From: Zelonia costaricensis
Lineage: Eukaryota > Euglenozoa > Kinetoplastea > Trypanosomatida > Trypanosomatidae
DNA: 60,926 bases
Assembly (NCBI GenBank): GCA_030849075.1
Contig: JASAOO010003435.1
Coordinates: 1 to 60,926, forward strand
Direction: 5' to 3'
Shown piece after piece: positions 29,082 through 39,063 of this stretch. The translations under genes were made by a program, and so were the position numbers. Position 1 is the stretch's first letter; every line of letters starts with the position of its first letter. A model generated the notes under the pieces. The model was not told the origin of the DNA, ran no database searches, and worked only from the letters and a program-made list of their open reading frames with translations.

Positions 29082-32000
29082 CTACGCAGCTGCGCGTGCC
29101 TTGGTCGCCTTCCGCTCCTGCGCGTTGGCGCGGAACGCCTGCACGACGTGCAGCTGCATCCGCACCTTCGCCGCAGCCACGCGCAGCGAGGGCCGCACGT
29201 GCTGCTTCGCTGCCTTCGCCAGCGCCGCCTCCTCCGCGTCGTCCATCACTGGTGGGGGCGGGGGCACGTCGGGCTCCACCACAGGAAGTCGCCGCAGCAC
29301 AAGCCCAATCAGCAGCGGCACAAGGCCAAGGGCAAAGGAGACAACCCACGACTCGAGCGGCAGCGGCACGCACTGCATCAGCGTGCCGCCGAACTGAACG
29401 CTGAAGATCTGGATCACAAATGTTGTCCCGACGACGGCGAGAAACATAGGGGCGTGGCTGAGGTTGTGCCAGAAGGTCACCGAGTCATCCAGAATGCGTG
29501 CGTTGAACTCGTTGCTCAGCTGCATCAGGACGAAGACGTTGAAGATAAGGGTGTGCAGCTGCTCAGAGCTTTGCACGGACAGCCCCATCGCGTTGGCGCC
29601 CCCGAGAAGCAGGTACTGCTGCACCAGGATCTGGTACAGCGACTGGCCGGCGATGTTCAGCCACATGCGGCGCGTGATGAGCGGCGCCGCCTTTGCCTTG
29701 GGCGGCCGCAGCAGCACCTCGTCGGACGGCGTCTCCGTGGCTAGGGCGAGCGCCGCAAGGGTGTCCATGATCAGGTTCACCCACAGCAGCTGCACTGGCT
29801 TGAGCGGCGACTCCCCGTTGCGGTCGAGCAGGGCGCCAATGAACGACACCACCACCGCCGCGACGTTCACCGTCATCTGGAATTGCAGGAACTTGCAGAT
29901 GTTGTCGTTCACGTTGCGGCCCCACTTCATGGCCGTGACGATGGTGCTGAAGTTGTCGTCGAGGATGACGACGTCAGAGGCCAGCTTCGCCACCTCCGTC
30001 CCGCTGTTCATGGAGAAGCCAACGTTGGCTCCCTTCAGTGCCGGCGCATCGTTCGTGCCGTCGCCGGTGACCGCCACCACCTCCCCCCGCTCCATGAGGG
30101 CCGCAACGAGAATGCGCTTGTCGAGCGGGGAGGCGCGGGAGATGACCTGCAGGCGCGGCAATATCGCGTTGAGCTTGCGCGCGCTCTTGGCCAGCTCGCG
30201 AAACTGCGGCCCCTCCAGCGCGAGGCCCTGCTCCCCTGCCGCCGGGCCAGACCAGACTGGCCCGTAGATGCCCACCTCTTTGGCGATGCTCACGGCCGTG
30301 GCCTTGTTGTCGCCAGTGATCATGCGCACCATCACGCCGGCGCGACGGCACTGCGCCACGGCGCCGGGCACCTCGGGGCGGACAGGGTCGCGGATACCCA
30401 CGATGCCGACCAGCGTCAGCCCTGTCAGCTGCGCGTCGTCCTCGGCGAAGAGCGACGGCACGGAGGCAGTCGCGCTAGACGTGGAGTCGCCAGGCAGTGT
30501 GGCGGCAGCGGGGGTCGCATCGGTCGGCGGCAGTGGGTGGTCGGCGTAGGCGATGGCGAGGGTACGCAGCTGCCGCCGCGCCATGGACATGATGGACTCC
30601 TCCAGCCGCACGCGAGACTCGTGCTCGATGGGGACGCGGTTGCCCTGTGCGTCGTACGTGTGCGTGCACTCGGACAACACCAACTCGCTCGCCCCCTTGA
30701 CGTAGTAGCGGATCAGCCTCTCGTGCCGCAGCACCAACGCGGTTGTCATGCGCTTGCGCGCGGACGTGAAGGGGTACATGTGCAGGTCCTTCGTGAAGGT
30801 GGCGGCGGCGGTCACGACGCTGCTGCTCGGGCCCGCCGGCCACGGCACCGGCGCGAAGGGCGACGACGGCGTGCGCATCGCCTCCTCGGTCAGCTTCGAC
30901 AGCCGCTCGCTGCGCAGCTGCATCGGGTCTTCGCCGAGAAAGTCCACAAAGTTTAGCAGCGCCTGCTCCGTCTTGCTGCCCGTCAGCCGCACCGTCGCGT
31001 GCCGCGCGTTGGGCGACTCTACCCGGACGCGGGTCGACCGCGTGTTCATGGCGATGCACTCCATCAGCAGACGCCGCACCCCCGCGAGGGCGGCAGACCC
31101 GAGAACGGCGGAGACGGGTGGCGCAGCGGCGGGAGTTGCGGAGACTGGCTTCGCCGCCGCCGGCGGAGGTGTGGACCTGAGCTTGCGGGGTACCGTGTAG
31201 GCTGCGCCGTACGCCGTGACGCCGTCCGTCACAGACATGTCGTTCTGCGTGATGGTCCCCGTCTTATCCGTGCAGATCGTCGTGGCCCCGCCCATGGTCT
31301 CGCAGGCGGCGAGGTGCCGCACCAGATTGTTCTCCTTGAACATCTGCTTCATGCTGTACGCCAGGGCAATCGTGACGGACAGCGGCAGCCCCTCTGGCAC
31401 CGCCACGACCACAATCGTGACGGCGGTGGTCAGGTTGTCCAGGTACTTCTTGTACCCGACCGGGTGGCGGCGGTAGACTACCGTGTCCAGCAGCTCCTTC
31501 CCACTCAGCAGCACGAACATGAGCCCCGCGGCGACCATGCCGAAGTAGCCGATGAGGTCCGCCAGCTCCTCCAGCTTCTGCTGCAACGGCGTCTCCTCCT
31601 TCGCCTCCCGCACCTGCATCGCGATGTGCCCGGCGAAGGAGTGCACGCCGACGCCCATGACCAGCACCGTGCCCTCGCCCTCCGTGATGTTCGTGCCGGA
31701 GCGGAGCACAAAGTCGCCGTGCGCCGCCTTGGCCACGTCGTCGTTCTCGCCCGTCGCGGCCGACTCGTCCACCTTCAGAGAGGTGCTGCGCAGCACGAGG
31801 CCGTCCACGGTGAGCACATCCCCGGCGGCGACGTTGAGCAGGTCGCCAGAGAGCAACTCCTTGTCGGTGATGTCGAGCGTGGCGCCGCCGCGAATCACCT
31901 GCACCTTCACCGGCGGCGTGGCCTTGCTCAGCTCCTTGAACTTCTGCTCCTTCTGGTAGTTGTTCACGCTGCTCACGAGGGTGACAATCGCGACGGAGAG

Positions 32001-32420
32001 AAGAATGGCGGCCCCCTCGATCCAGCCGTGGGCGTAGTCGACGGCCCCCGTCTCCTGGTCGGGCACCGTCAGCCCGAGCACGAGCGACACGACGGCGCTG
32101 ACCATCAGGATCTGCACCATGCGGTCCTCCAGCGACTCCCAGATCATGTCTAGAAAGGTCGCCTCCTCCGCCTCGGGCAGCTCGTTCGTCGAGAACCACG
32201 CCCGCCGCCGCGCCATCCCTGCCTCATCGGCACAGTCGATGCCGCGCGCGAGATCGGTCTTGAGCTGCGAGGCGAGGCTCTTCAGTCCGCCGAGAGCAGT
32301 GAGCCGCGCCGACGCGGCGTGACCGCCGTCGTTGATCACCTCGTGCAGCGCCTCGGGGCTGATCGCGAAGTCGCTCTCCTCATCGCGCGCCTTGCCGGGG
32401 TAGGCGGCGTGCGAGCGCAT
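29082..32420 (-). CDS. P2B-type (PMCA-like) calcium-transporting ATPase
   Basis: A 1112-residue P-type ATPase that exports Ca2+ from the cytosol, across the plasma membrane or into acidocalcisome/vacuolar compartments. The N-terminal helix GGLKSLASQLKTDLARGID resembles PMCA and plant ACA pumps. TGEN stands in the TGES position of the actuator domain. DKTGTITQND carries the phosphorylated Asp385, KGASE is the nucleotide-binding motif, and TGDGTNDAPALKGANVGFSM is the hinge. Four hydrophobic stretches lie before and during the core, and about six follow the hinge, as expected for ten membrane spans. After the last span a Pro-rich linker leads to a basic amphipathic helix (LRVAAAKVRMQLHVVQAF), a plausible calmodulin-binding autoinhibitor. 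Trypanosomatid relatives include T. cruzi TcA1 and the TbPMC proteins. The frame extends to 32585, but the extra N-terminus is translated GA repeat, so I start at Met 32420. Confidence 0.95.
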   Translation of the reverse strand: MRSHAAYPGKARDEESDFAISPEALHEVINDGGHAASARLTALGGLKSLASQLKTDLARGIDCADEAGMARRRAWFSTNELPEAEEATFLDMIWESLEDRMVQILMVSAVVSLVLGLTVPDQETGAVDYAHGWIEGAAILLSVAIVTLVSSVNNYQKEQKFKELSKATPPVKVQVIRGGATLDITDKELLSGDLLNVAAGDVLTVDGLVLRSTSLKVDESAATGENDDVAKAAHGDFVLRSGTNITEGEGTVLVMGVGVHSFAGHIAMQVREAKEETPLQQKLEELADLIGYFGMVAAGLMFVLLSGKELLDTVVYRRHPVGYKKYLDNLTTAVTIVVVAVPEGLPLSVTIALAYSMKQMFKENNLVRHLAACETMGGATTICTDKTGTITQNDMSVTDGVTAYGAAYTVPRKLRSTPPPAAAKPVSATPAAAPPVSAVLGSAALAGVRRLLMECIAMNTRSTRVRVESPNARHATVRLTGSKTEQALLNFVDFLGEDPMQLRSERLSKLTEEAMRTPSSPFAPVPWPAGPSSSVVTAAATFTKDLHMYPFTSARKRMTTALVLRHERLIRYYVKGASELVLSECTHTYDAQGNRVPIEHESRVRLEESIMSMARRQLRTLAIAYADHPLPPTDATPAAATLPGDSTSSATASVPSLFAEDDAQLTGLTLVGIVGIRDPVRPEVPGAVAQCRRAGVMVRMITGDNKATAVSIAKEVGIYGPVWSGPAAGEQGLALEGPQFRELAKSARKLNAILPRLQVISRASPLDKRILVAALMERGEVVAVTGDGTNDAPALKGANVGFSMNSGTEVAKLASDVVILDDNFSTIVTAMKWGRNVNDNICKFLQFQMTVNVAAVVVSFIGALLDRNGESPLKPVQLLWVNLIMDTLAALALATETPSDEVLLRPPKAKAAPLITRRMWLNIAGQSLYQILVQQYLLLGGANAMGLSVQSSEQLHTLIFNVFVLMQLSNEFNARILDDSVTFWHNLSHAPMFLAVVGTTFVIQIFSVQFGGTLMQCVPLPLESWVVSFALGLVPLLIGLVLRRLPVVEPDVPPPPPVMDDAEEAALAKAAKQHVRPSLRVAAAKVRMQLHVVQAFRANAQERKATKARAAA

Positions 32421-35400
32421 CGTCAGCTGCAGAATGCGTTGCACCACAGAGAGAGAGAGGGCGAGAGAGAGAGAGAAGCGGAGAGAAGACGAAGTGCGGT
32501 CCGTGTGAGGATCTTTCGCGTGACACACAAACAACGCACCAAGCACGAGAGAGCAGGACGCTAAGGAAGAAGACGAAAAAAACAAGAGTAGAAGCGCGGC
32601 GGCGAGTTCGGTGCGGCGCCACGACCGTGACGCTCACACGAGTACACACAAGTGCACAGCTGAGATGCAAGGCTGGCGCAGAGAAGCGCAGCTGCCGGAA
32701 TTATTGAGGATCGCCAAAGACGCACGCACACGAGAGAGAGGGAGAGAGGTCAAGGCGACAAGCGGCAACGACGAGCCTAGCACGAGCCGGGTGGTGTGTG
32801 GGGGAGCAGAAATGTGTCTCTTCTGTGTCAGGCGTGCCGAAAAGCACACGACGGTGTACACCAAGGCAGCGCGACCTCGAGGAGGTCAAAGTGGGCCGGA
32901 CGTCGGGAAGGCACCGCGCAGGCCAGTACGCGGCACACGGAAACGGAAGCGGCAACGCCGGTAAGGAAGTCGGTAGATGGACAGCACCGGCCCCTCACTC
33001 CTACGCCGGCAGCGACGTACACGACTACACCGGGAGTGGAGATGATGCCAGCGGGGTACTGCGGCGCAGCGGTTTGCAGCTGCGCGTAGCCGAAGAAGCT
33101 GAAAGAACGGTCTGTGTGTGTGTGCGAGAGCGGGGGTGGGGGGAAAGTGGGAGGGGCAGAGAGGGAGAGACACGGAGTGACGAGTGAAGGAGAAGAAGCG
33201 CAGAGTAAGCGACAGGAGTCGACGGATGGGGGGGGGGGGGGGCAACAGTGCGAACCGAATAGGGGAGGGGAAAGGGGAAAGGGGTGAGAGGCAAGCTAGC
33301 GACGGCGCCTCGCTCCGGCAGACAAGCGCAACGTGGGACTGGCGGAGTTGAGAAGCGGATCAGAGACTCAGCAGAGCGCAGCTGCAACCCCCATAGCAAG
33401 AAATAAAAAAGGGCCAACAGCGGAGACGCATAGATACGGGCGTGGTTGTGAGGAGGTCAAGTGCGGAGGTGCGCACGCGTTGGTGGAGGCGAGGGCGTAA
33501 GAAGGCGAGACGGAAGCGGAGGAGAGTTGAGGGAGTCAAGGAGCAGTGGCATGCACATCATCAGTGAGAGAACAGCCCCATCCAGCGTAGTGCGGTCTCC
33601 CCACGTGCGCGTCGTGCAGTTCGAGATTCAGGAAAAGAAGAAAAACGCAGCCCGCTTCCGTGGAAGCACTCGATTGCGCACGCTGCCACCTTGACAAATG
33701 GTGCGCCTCACGCAACCGGTGCAGTGAAGCCCCAAAAACGGGCACCGAAAACGCGAGAGAGGTGAGGCGGAGACGCCGACGGGGCCTTGAGAGACGGTTC
33801 AGCCTCTCACACCGATACCCCCTTGCTCGCGGCGGTCACCACACGAGCGCACGCCTTTTTTTTTTTTATTGTGCGCGCTGCCGCGTCAGCCTGTGTGTAC
33901 GTGTTCTTGCCTTTCTTTGTGTGCTTCATACGTTGCTGTGTGTTGCCTCGCAACTTGTGTGTGCAAAGCAGGATCTACTCATCTTCCGCGTGTGAGTCGC
34001 TCGCCCTGTTGCGCATGCACGCACCTGCACGCAGCGCTTCTCGACTAAAGAGCGCAGAGGACGACCTGCAGCAGCTTGCGGAACCCCACTAGGACAAGGC
34101 CATATTGCGTATCATAATAGAAACAGGTCACAGGCGGAAAAGGAGAAGAGAAAAAGAGAAGACACACACACACACTCACCCGCGACAACCGAATGCACAT
34201 GAGCAGCAGGTCAGACTACGCAACGACATAAAAAACAAATACGAGACGCAGGAGTACGCAAAAGACGGGAAAGAAAGGGAAGCGACAGAGCGGGGTGGAG
34301 AAGACGAGAAGGCACAGGGCAAAGGAATAAGTGAGGCACGCGCGGCACCCGCCTGTGCGTGTCTCGAGCGAGCAGAGGGACGAAGTGTTAACTTCACCCA
34401 AGGGAGAAAGAGCTGCGTGCGTGGCACACTCCCATCGTGCTTGTAGTGCTCCATGAAAAGGGGGGGAGGAGGGACGGGGCTGAGAAGGGAAGGCCAGCGA
34501 GAAGACGGACGAGCGCACACGCCGCGGAAAAGCGCGCTTGCCGTCAGCGAGGCCGTCGTCGACAAGTGGGAAGCTCGTGCACAACGGGGGAAAAGAGGGC
34601 AAAAAAAAAAAAAAAGGTGAGAAGGAGCGACGGCGGCAAAGAACAAAGTGCAAATGCCCGCAGCGTAGTGAGAGAAGTACTTGTGGAGGTAACCAAATGA
34701 TGAAACAATCAAAGGAAGAAGAAGGGCACAGGAGCTGTGACACGGTAACACAAACACTTTGTGCAAGACGCCGGTGCATGAGGGGGTTGGGGTCGGGGTC
34801 GCCGGAAGTGTACGCGTCAGCCTGAAGAAAAGGAAAAACGAAACAAGAAGAAAAAGAATGACAGCACGCACATGGCTAGATTTCTCGGACGCACAGAACA
34901 TGGGAGTGAGGAGAAGAGTGGCGGATGTGAGGATGAGGCAGACACGTACGAGAGACTCAAAATGAAAAGCAAAAATGGAACAGAAGAGAACCGCTATGCA
35001 CATGCAGCGGCAGATTCAGCCTAGAGTGCGTTGAGGGAGCGGGGGGGAGAAGGCAGCGAGGACACGGGTAACCTGCGGCAACAGCGTTGTCGTTTCATGG
35101 CATGTGTGTACGTGTGTGTGCGGAAGCCAAGTGGCTGCCTGCCGAGACAGCTTTCCAGCCCGCCAACCTCAACGCCTGTCCGCCCTTCGAAAAAGAAGCT
35201 GAGAAGCCACAAGATCACGAACATAAAGAAAACGATGAAAGGCGGTGTGTCTGTTTGCTCACATGGAGGGGAGGGGGGGGATGAGGGTCGGGCGGCACCA
35301 AGACCCGCGTGGAGTGGCGGCGTACGGGGGCGGGGGGGGAGGCAAGAGGGAAATGCAGAGCATGCGCTCATAACGAGAAGAACGAGGGCACACACGAACT

Positions 35401-36525
35401 CGTGCAGGGAAAGACTCGGCGGAACGTAGAGGGGGGAGAGAGGGGCATCGAGGCACGTGCTTGAGCGAGAACAGGAGGTCACCACAAAGGGAGAGAAGCG
35501 GGCCGACGCAAAGGCAGAGAAGCCACCAATAAAACAGATGGAATAGGACGCACATACAGACAACGGCAAAGCGAAAAACACGCAGAGCTTTAAGCAACAA
35601 GGCACATACGCACATCAAGACACTCTCGCGGACACCCCCCATCCCTCCCTACCGTCGGGTCCCACACGCACCGTAGCAGAGGAAGCGAGATCGAACGACA
35701 AACGAGTGAGACGGAGGCCAGAATGAGGCACACACAGAGGCGACTGGGGAGCGGCAGACAGACGGGAGAACAAAAGCAGCACACACACACAGGCGAAGGG
35801 GAAAGGGGGAGCAAGACGAGGCCAACCACCGCAGCTGGAAACCGAAAGAAGCGGGACAAGAGAGCAAACCCACACAAAGGGGCAGGTGTACGTGAGTTGC
35901 ACAACTCACTGCCCTCTCCAGAGAAACAGAGTCGAATAGCGGGACGAGCCACTCGTCGCCTCCTGAGAGAGAGGGGGGAGGGGACAGAAAGACGGAGACA
36001 GAGAAAGTGAGAGCCACGCACACCACTTCTTGTGCGAGGTGAACTATAAAACGTGGGCATCAGACAAACACGTGAGGAAAGGGGGGAAGAGAGGCATGGA
36101 ACATAAAAGGACCGAGCCTTGCCACATGTGGAAGGCGTGGCTGCCACTCAAAAGCGAGATGGAAGAGGGCTGTGGGACAAGCGGCTCCCCCTCCCCTCCT
36201 TGTCGCCACCGTCGTGCACACGGGCAAACAATCGCACACGCACACACCGAGAAAAGGAAAAGAGCGCGTTATCCACTTGCAGGAGAAAAGGAGGCAGCCA
36301 ACAGAGACAGCCGAGCACCCACAGCGTGCACGACGCACTCACAAACTGAAATGAGCAGTGGTGCGCGCGATCCACTGTGAGACAGAAGAAAAGGCCAAAC
36401 GGAACGCCGCGGCGTTGCGAGCGGAACCGACACGAACCCCCCGACTAGGAGTATACCCGAACCCCCCGCGAGTTGGCGAGCGAGCACACGCACACACACG
36501 CGTACACAAATGCATGCGCGATGAC
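32421..36525. other. 4.1-kb intergenic gap, strongly purine-rich on the plus strand
   Basis: This is the largest gap in the window, between the double acyl-CoA-binding gene (stop at 36526) and the calcium ATPase. No recognisable gene lies in it: the long minus-strand frames (34176-35003, 35590-36147, 35021-35605) are Leu/Ser/Phe/Cys/Pro-rich products of pyrimidine-rich sense sequence. Landmarks are a GA-repeat block at 32449-32480, a 15-G run at 33228-33242, a 12-T run at about 33856-33867 and a 15-A run at 34601-34615. It may hold long UTRs, an untranslated processed RNA or a degenerated gene. Confidence 0.6.
32427..32485 (-). promoter_or_regulatory. Polypyrimidine tract upstream of the calcium ATPase
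   Basis: In sense orientation a CT-repeat block (plus-strand GA repeats at 32449-32480) precedes CTGCAG and the ATG at 32420. Splicing at that CAG would leave only six bases of 5' UTR, so the true acceptor may lie elsewhere. The tract itself is clear. Confidence 0.4.
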
Positions 36526-38040
36526 TCACTTCTTTGCACTCGCGCTCGCTTTCTTGGGCCCGGCCCTGGTAGGCGTGCTCTTGGTAATGGGTGCTGCGCC
36601 GGCCTTCTTCTGAGCCGCCTTCGCCTTGTGCGGCGGCGTCGACTGCGTGTTCGATGTCGCCGGCGTCGCCGAGTGCGTCGTGCTCGCCTTCACCGTCGTC
36701 GTCTTGGACTTTGCGTGGAGTCCCTCCACAGGCTTCGGCGCGGCACTCGTCGCCGTCTTCGTCGTGGTCGTCGTCGGCTCCGTTGGCGCCATGTCTTTTG
36801 AGGTACTCATGGACGCGCTGCACGCGCTGCGGAAGTCGTCGTCGTCGTCGCCGTCCGTGTGGGCCGCCTTTCCCCCGTCCGTGCATGCCTCCGCCGTCTC
36901 CGTGGCCTTGTCGGACGCCTTCTCCGCAGCCGCCGCGCGGTTGGCGTGCGGGTCCTCGTACTTGGCGGCGCCGGTGCTCGGCTCCGTCGCTGCGGTCGAG
37001 GTGGAGGCGATGCTCGCGCTGCGCCGCAGCTGCTCCGCGGCTTCCTCCTCCTCCTTTCTGCGCCGTGCCTCCTCAGCGAGCCGGGCATGCTCCTTTGTCT
37101 CCTTCTTCATAAAGGACTGCATCGCCAGCCGCTCGACCAGCGACAGCTTCACCCCGCCCAACTCCATCGTCTCCTCCATTGTGATGCCCGTCGCCCCGGC
37201 GATCTTCTCGGCGTCCTCGTCGGCCCCGGCGCGCTTCTTCAGCGTCTTGGCACTCGTCTGGTCGCCCACCACCTCGAGGTGGTCCGGCGTGCCTGGCGGG
37301 GCCCAGACGTAGCCGGCGGACGCCGCGGCCAGGAACATGTCCTTGCAGTACCACCGCATCGCCGCATCGCGGCTCACGCCCTTCAGCGCGGCCCACTCGT
37401 CGTAGCGCATCTGGTCAAAGCCGGCTCGACTCGGGCGAGCGCGGAGCCACCTGTACTTCTTCTCGCGCTTCGCCACCGGCGAGGCTTGGAAGTCGCAGAG
37501 GTCGCCGACGTGGACCTGCTTGTACAGCGCGTAGTAGTGCGCCCGCATCGACTCGGGCAGCTCGTAGCCGCCCTTAGGGAGGTTCTGCACAATCTTCACG
37601 CCGTCGTAGAAGGCGGCCCAGCGGTCCTCGCCTGCGGGGGCGCCCCACACGAAGGTGCAGTGCTTGCGAATCTGCAGGTCCAGCAGGTCAATGTAGAGGT
37701 CCCGCGCCTTCTCGCGCGGCATGCCGCGGATCTTGCGCCACCCGTACACCTTCCAGTAGCCCTCCCAGTCCCGCAGAACGTTCGGCTGCTTCACCTCCTT
37801 CTCGTTGATGTCGCCCACCGTTGCCTGCTTGTACAGCGAGTAGAACTGGAGCCGCAGTAGGTCGGACACCGGCACTACGCCTTGCTGTGGCAGCTTGCGC
37901 ACGTACGCGTCTGCCTCCTTGAAGGCCTGCTCGTACGGGTACCCCGGCGCGTCGAAGTCGACAGGGATGACGATGGTGCTGGGGTCGCACACCGTCTTGA
38001 ACTCCGGTGCAGCGCGGCGGCCGAAAAATGTGGCAAACAT
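36526..38040 (-). CDS. Protein with two acyl-CoA-binding domains and a long charged tail
   Basis: A 504-residue protein. The first acyl-CoA-binding domain spans about residues 30-125, with LQFYSLYKQATVGDINEKEV followed by WKVYGW in place of KWDAWN. The second spans about 140-275, with AHYYALYKQVHVGDL, then an insert, then YDEWAALKGVSRDAAMRWYCKDM. Both keep the YxLYKQ..VGD helix that contacts the coenzyme A group. The remainder, from about 290, is Lys/Glu-rich with a helical segment (AEEARRRKEEEEAAEQLRRS), then a Thr/Ala/Lys low-complexity tail without membrane segments. It probably binds long-chain acyl-CoA esters in the cytosol, perhaps two per molecule or as a tether. Two single-domain acyl-CoA-binding genes lie just upstream in the same unit. 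I start at Met 38040 (MFATFFGRRAAPEF), 20 bases after a convincing splice acceptor. Confidence 0.9.
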   Translation of the reverse strand: MFATFFGRRAAPEFKTVCDPSTIVIPVDFDAPGYPYEQAFKEADAYVRKLPQQGVVPVSDLLRLQFYSLYKQATVGDINEKEVKQPNVLRDWEGYWKVYGWRKIRGMPREKARDLYIDLLDLQIRKHCTFVWGAPAGEDRWAAFYDGVKIVQNLPKGGYELPESMRAHYYALYKQVHVGDLCDFQASPVAKREKKYRWLRARPSRAGFDQMRYDEWAALKGVSRDAAMRWYCKDMFLAAASAGYVWAPPGTPDHLEVVGDQTSAKTLKKRAGADEDAEKIAGATGITMEETMELGGVKLSLVERLAMQSFMKKETKEHARLAEEARRRKEEEEAAEQLRRSASIASTSTAATEPSTGAAKYEDPHANRAAAAEKASDKATETAEACTDGGKAAHTDGDDDDDFRSACSASMSTSKDMAPTEPTTTTTKTATSAAPKPVEGLHAKSKTTTVKASTTHSATPATSNTQSTPPHKAKAAQKKAGAAPITKSTPTRAGPKKASASAKK

Positions 38041-38060
38041 GGCGCGAGGCGGGGGGGGGA

Positions 38061-38090
38061 CTGTGGAGGCGAAAGCGGCGGATTGAAAAG
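38061..38090 (-). promoter_or_regulatory. Probable trans-splice acceptor for the double acyl-CoA-binding gene
   Basis: The sense strand reads CGCCGCTTTCGCCTCCACAG, then a C run, with no further AG before the ATG at 38040. This leaves a 20-base 5' UTR. Confidence 0.5.
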
Positions 38091-38778
38091 GCAGTGAGAG
38101 GGTGTGTGAGGGTGAGAGTAGCGTGGGTGGGGGCTGGCGAGGGCAGACAGAGTTACTGGGTGCAGGAGGAGGAGTTGCAGAGGCGCGGCGCGGCACCAGG
38201 CGAGTGTGTTGTTTGAATTGTTGTAGTGCAGACAGGACGGTGCGTATGTGAAGGGCAACAGAGAAGAGACACAGTCAAGGAATGCGTTGCGTGCATGCCA
38301 ACGGTCGGGAAAGCTGCGCGGCCGATGACGTTTGCTTGTTTCCGGCCCGTGCAGGGTGGAAAGTGCAGCTGCGATCACTGTCACGCAGGCACCGTGCACC
38401 TCTCTGGACTTCGCCGGGAGGAGAAGGAGGTAGCGGCGCGTGCGTTGCCATCGTGCCGCTCGTTGCGCGCACTAGCGCAGCAGCAAGGAAAGGGGCTGAG
38501 CGTGCGAGCACAGGTGTGACGACTCGTCGCTACTGCGCCGTGCCTTCGTCACCTTCTCCACGTTATCAAGAGACTTCCGAGGGGTGCGTGATGCAACTCA
38601 CAAGTTCCCTCTTTTTTTTTTCTTGCGTGTGTAGTGACTCCCTTCTTTTCTTTTCTTTTGCGGCGCCGACCAGGCCCACGATCGAGCCTGCCAGTTGCAA
38701 CTGGCCTCACCACGTTTCTTTGCCGGCCTTGACCGAAGAGCGCACCGGGGCAGCAAGTCAAACCGACTTCAGAGAGGG

Positions 38779-38801
38779 CAACACACACACACACACACAC
38801 A
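38779..38801. repeat. (AC)n microsatellite, about 11 units
   Basis: An uninterrupted AC dinucleotide run on the plus strand, in the gap downstream of the SKL-tailed acyl-CoA-binding gene. Confidence 0.85.
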
Positions 38802-39063
38802 AACACTCTCGCTCTGCCTCGCGCTTCCTCTTTCTTGCTTTCTTGTCGTGCCGCCGCACGCTGAGTGAGTGAGTGAGAGAGGGAAGAAAAACGGTGCCGC
38901 GGGCGTGAGGTAGGGCAGGCACCGCGGCAGCACCTGCCAAAAGCCCCGTCCACGCAGCGTAAACAGAAGAAAGCGGTGCGGCGCACAGAGGCGGTGGCTA
39001 CATCCTGCGTGATTGCGTATTTCTCGTTCCTCAACTCCATCGAGCCGCGGTGCTGCTCTCCAT

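Larger units (their letters stand above)
38041..39063. other. Intergenic region
   Basis: The gap between the SKL-tailed acyl-CoA-binding gene and the double-domain gene. It has an AC run at 38779-38801, a T-rich patch near 38610-38660 and mixed sequence elsewhere. No gene is seen. Confidence 0.6.

Noticed and set aside
32421..32585. N-terminal extension of the calcium ATPase resembling a signal peptide
   Set aside because: The extra 55 residues come from the GA-repeat/polypyrimidine tract needed for splicing. The protein from Met 32420 aligns well with family N-termini.
34176..35003. 275-residue minus-strand open frame with hydrophobic stretches
   Set aside because: It looks like a membrane protein only because pyrimidine-rich DNA encodes Leu, Phe, Ser and Pro. 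It has no conserved pattern and ends in simple sequence.
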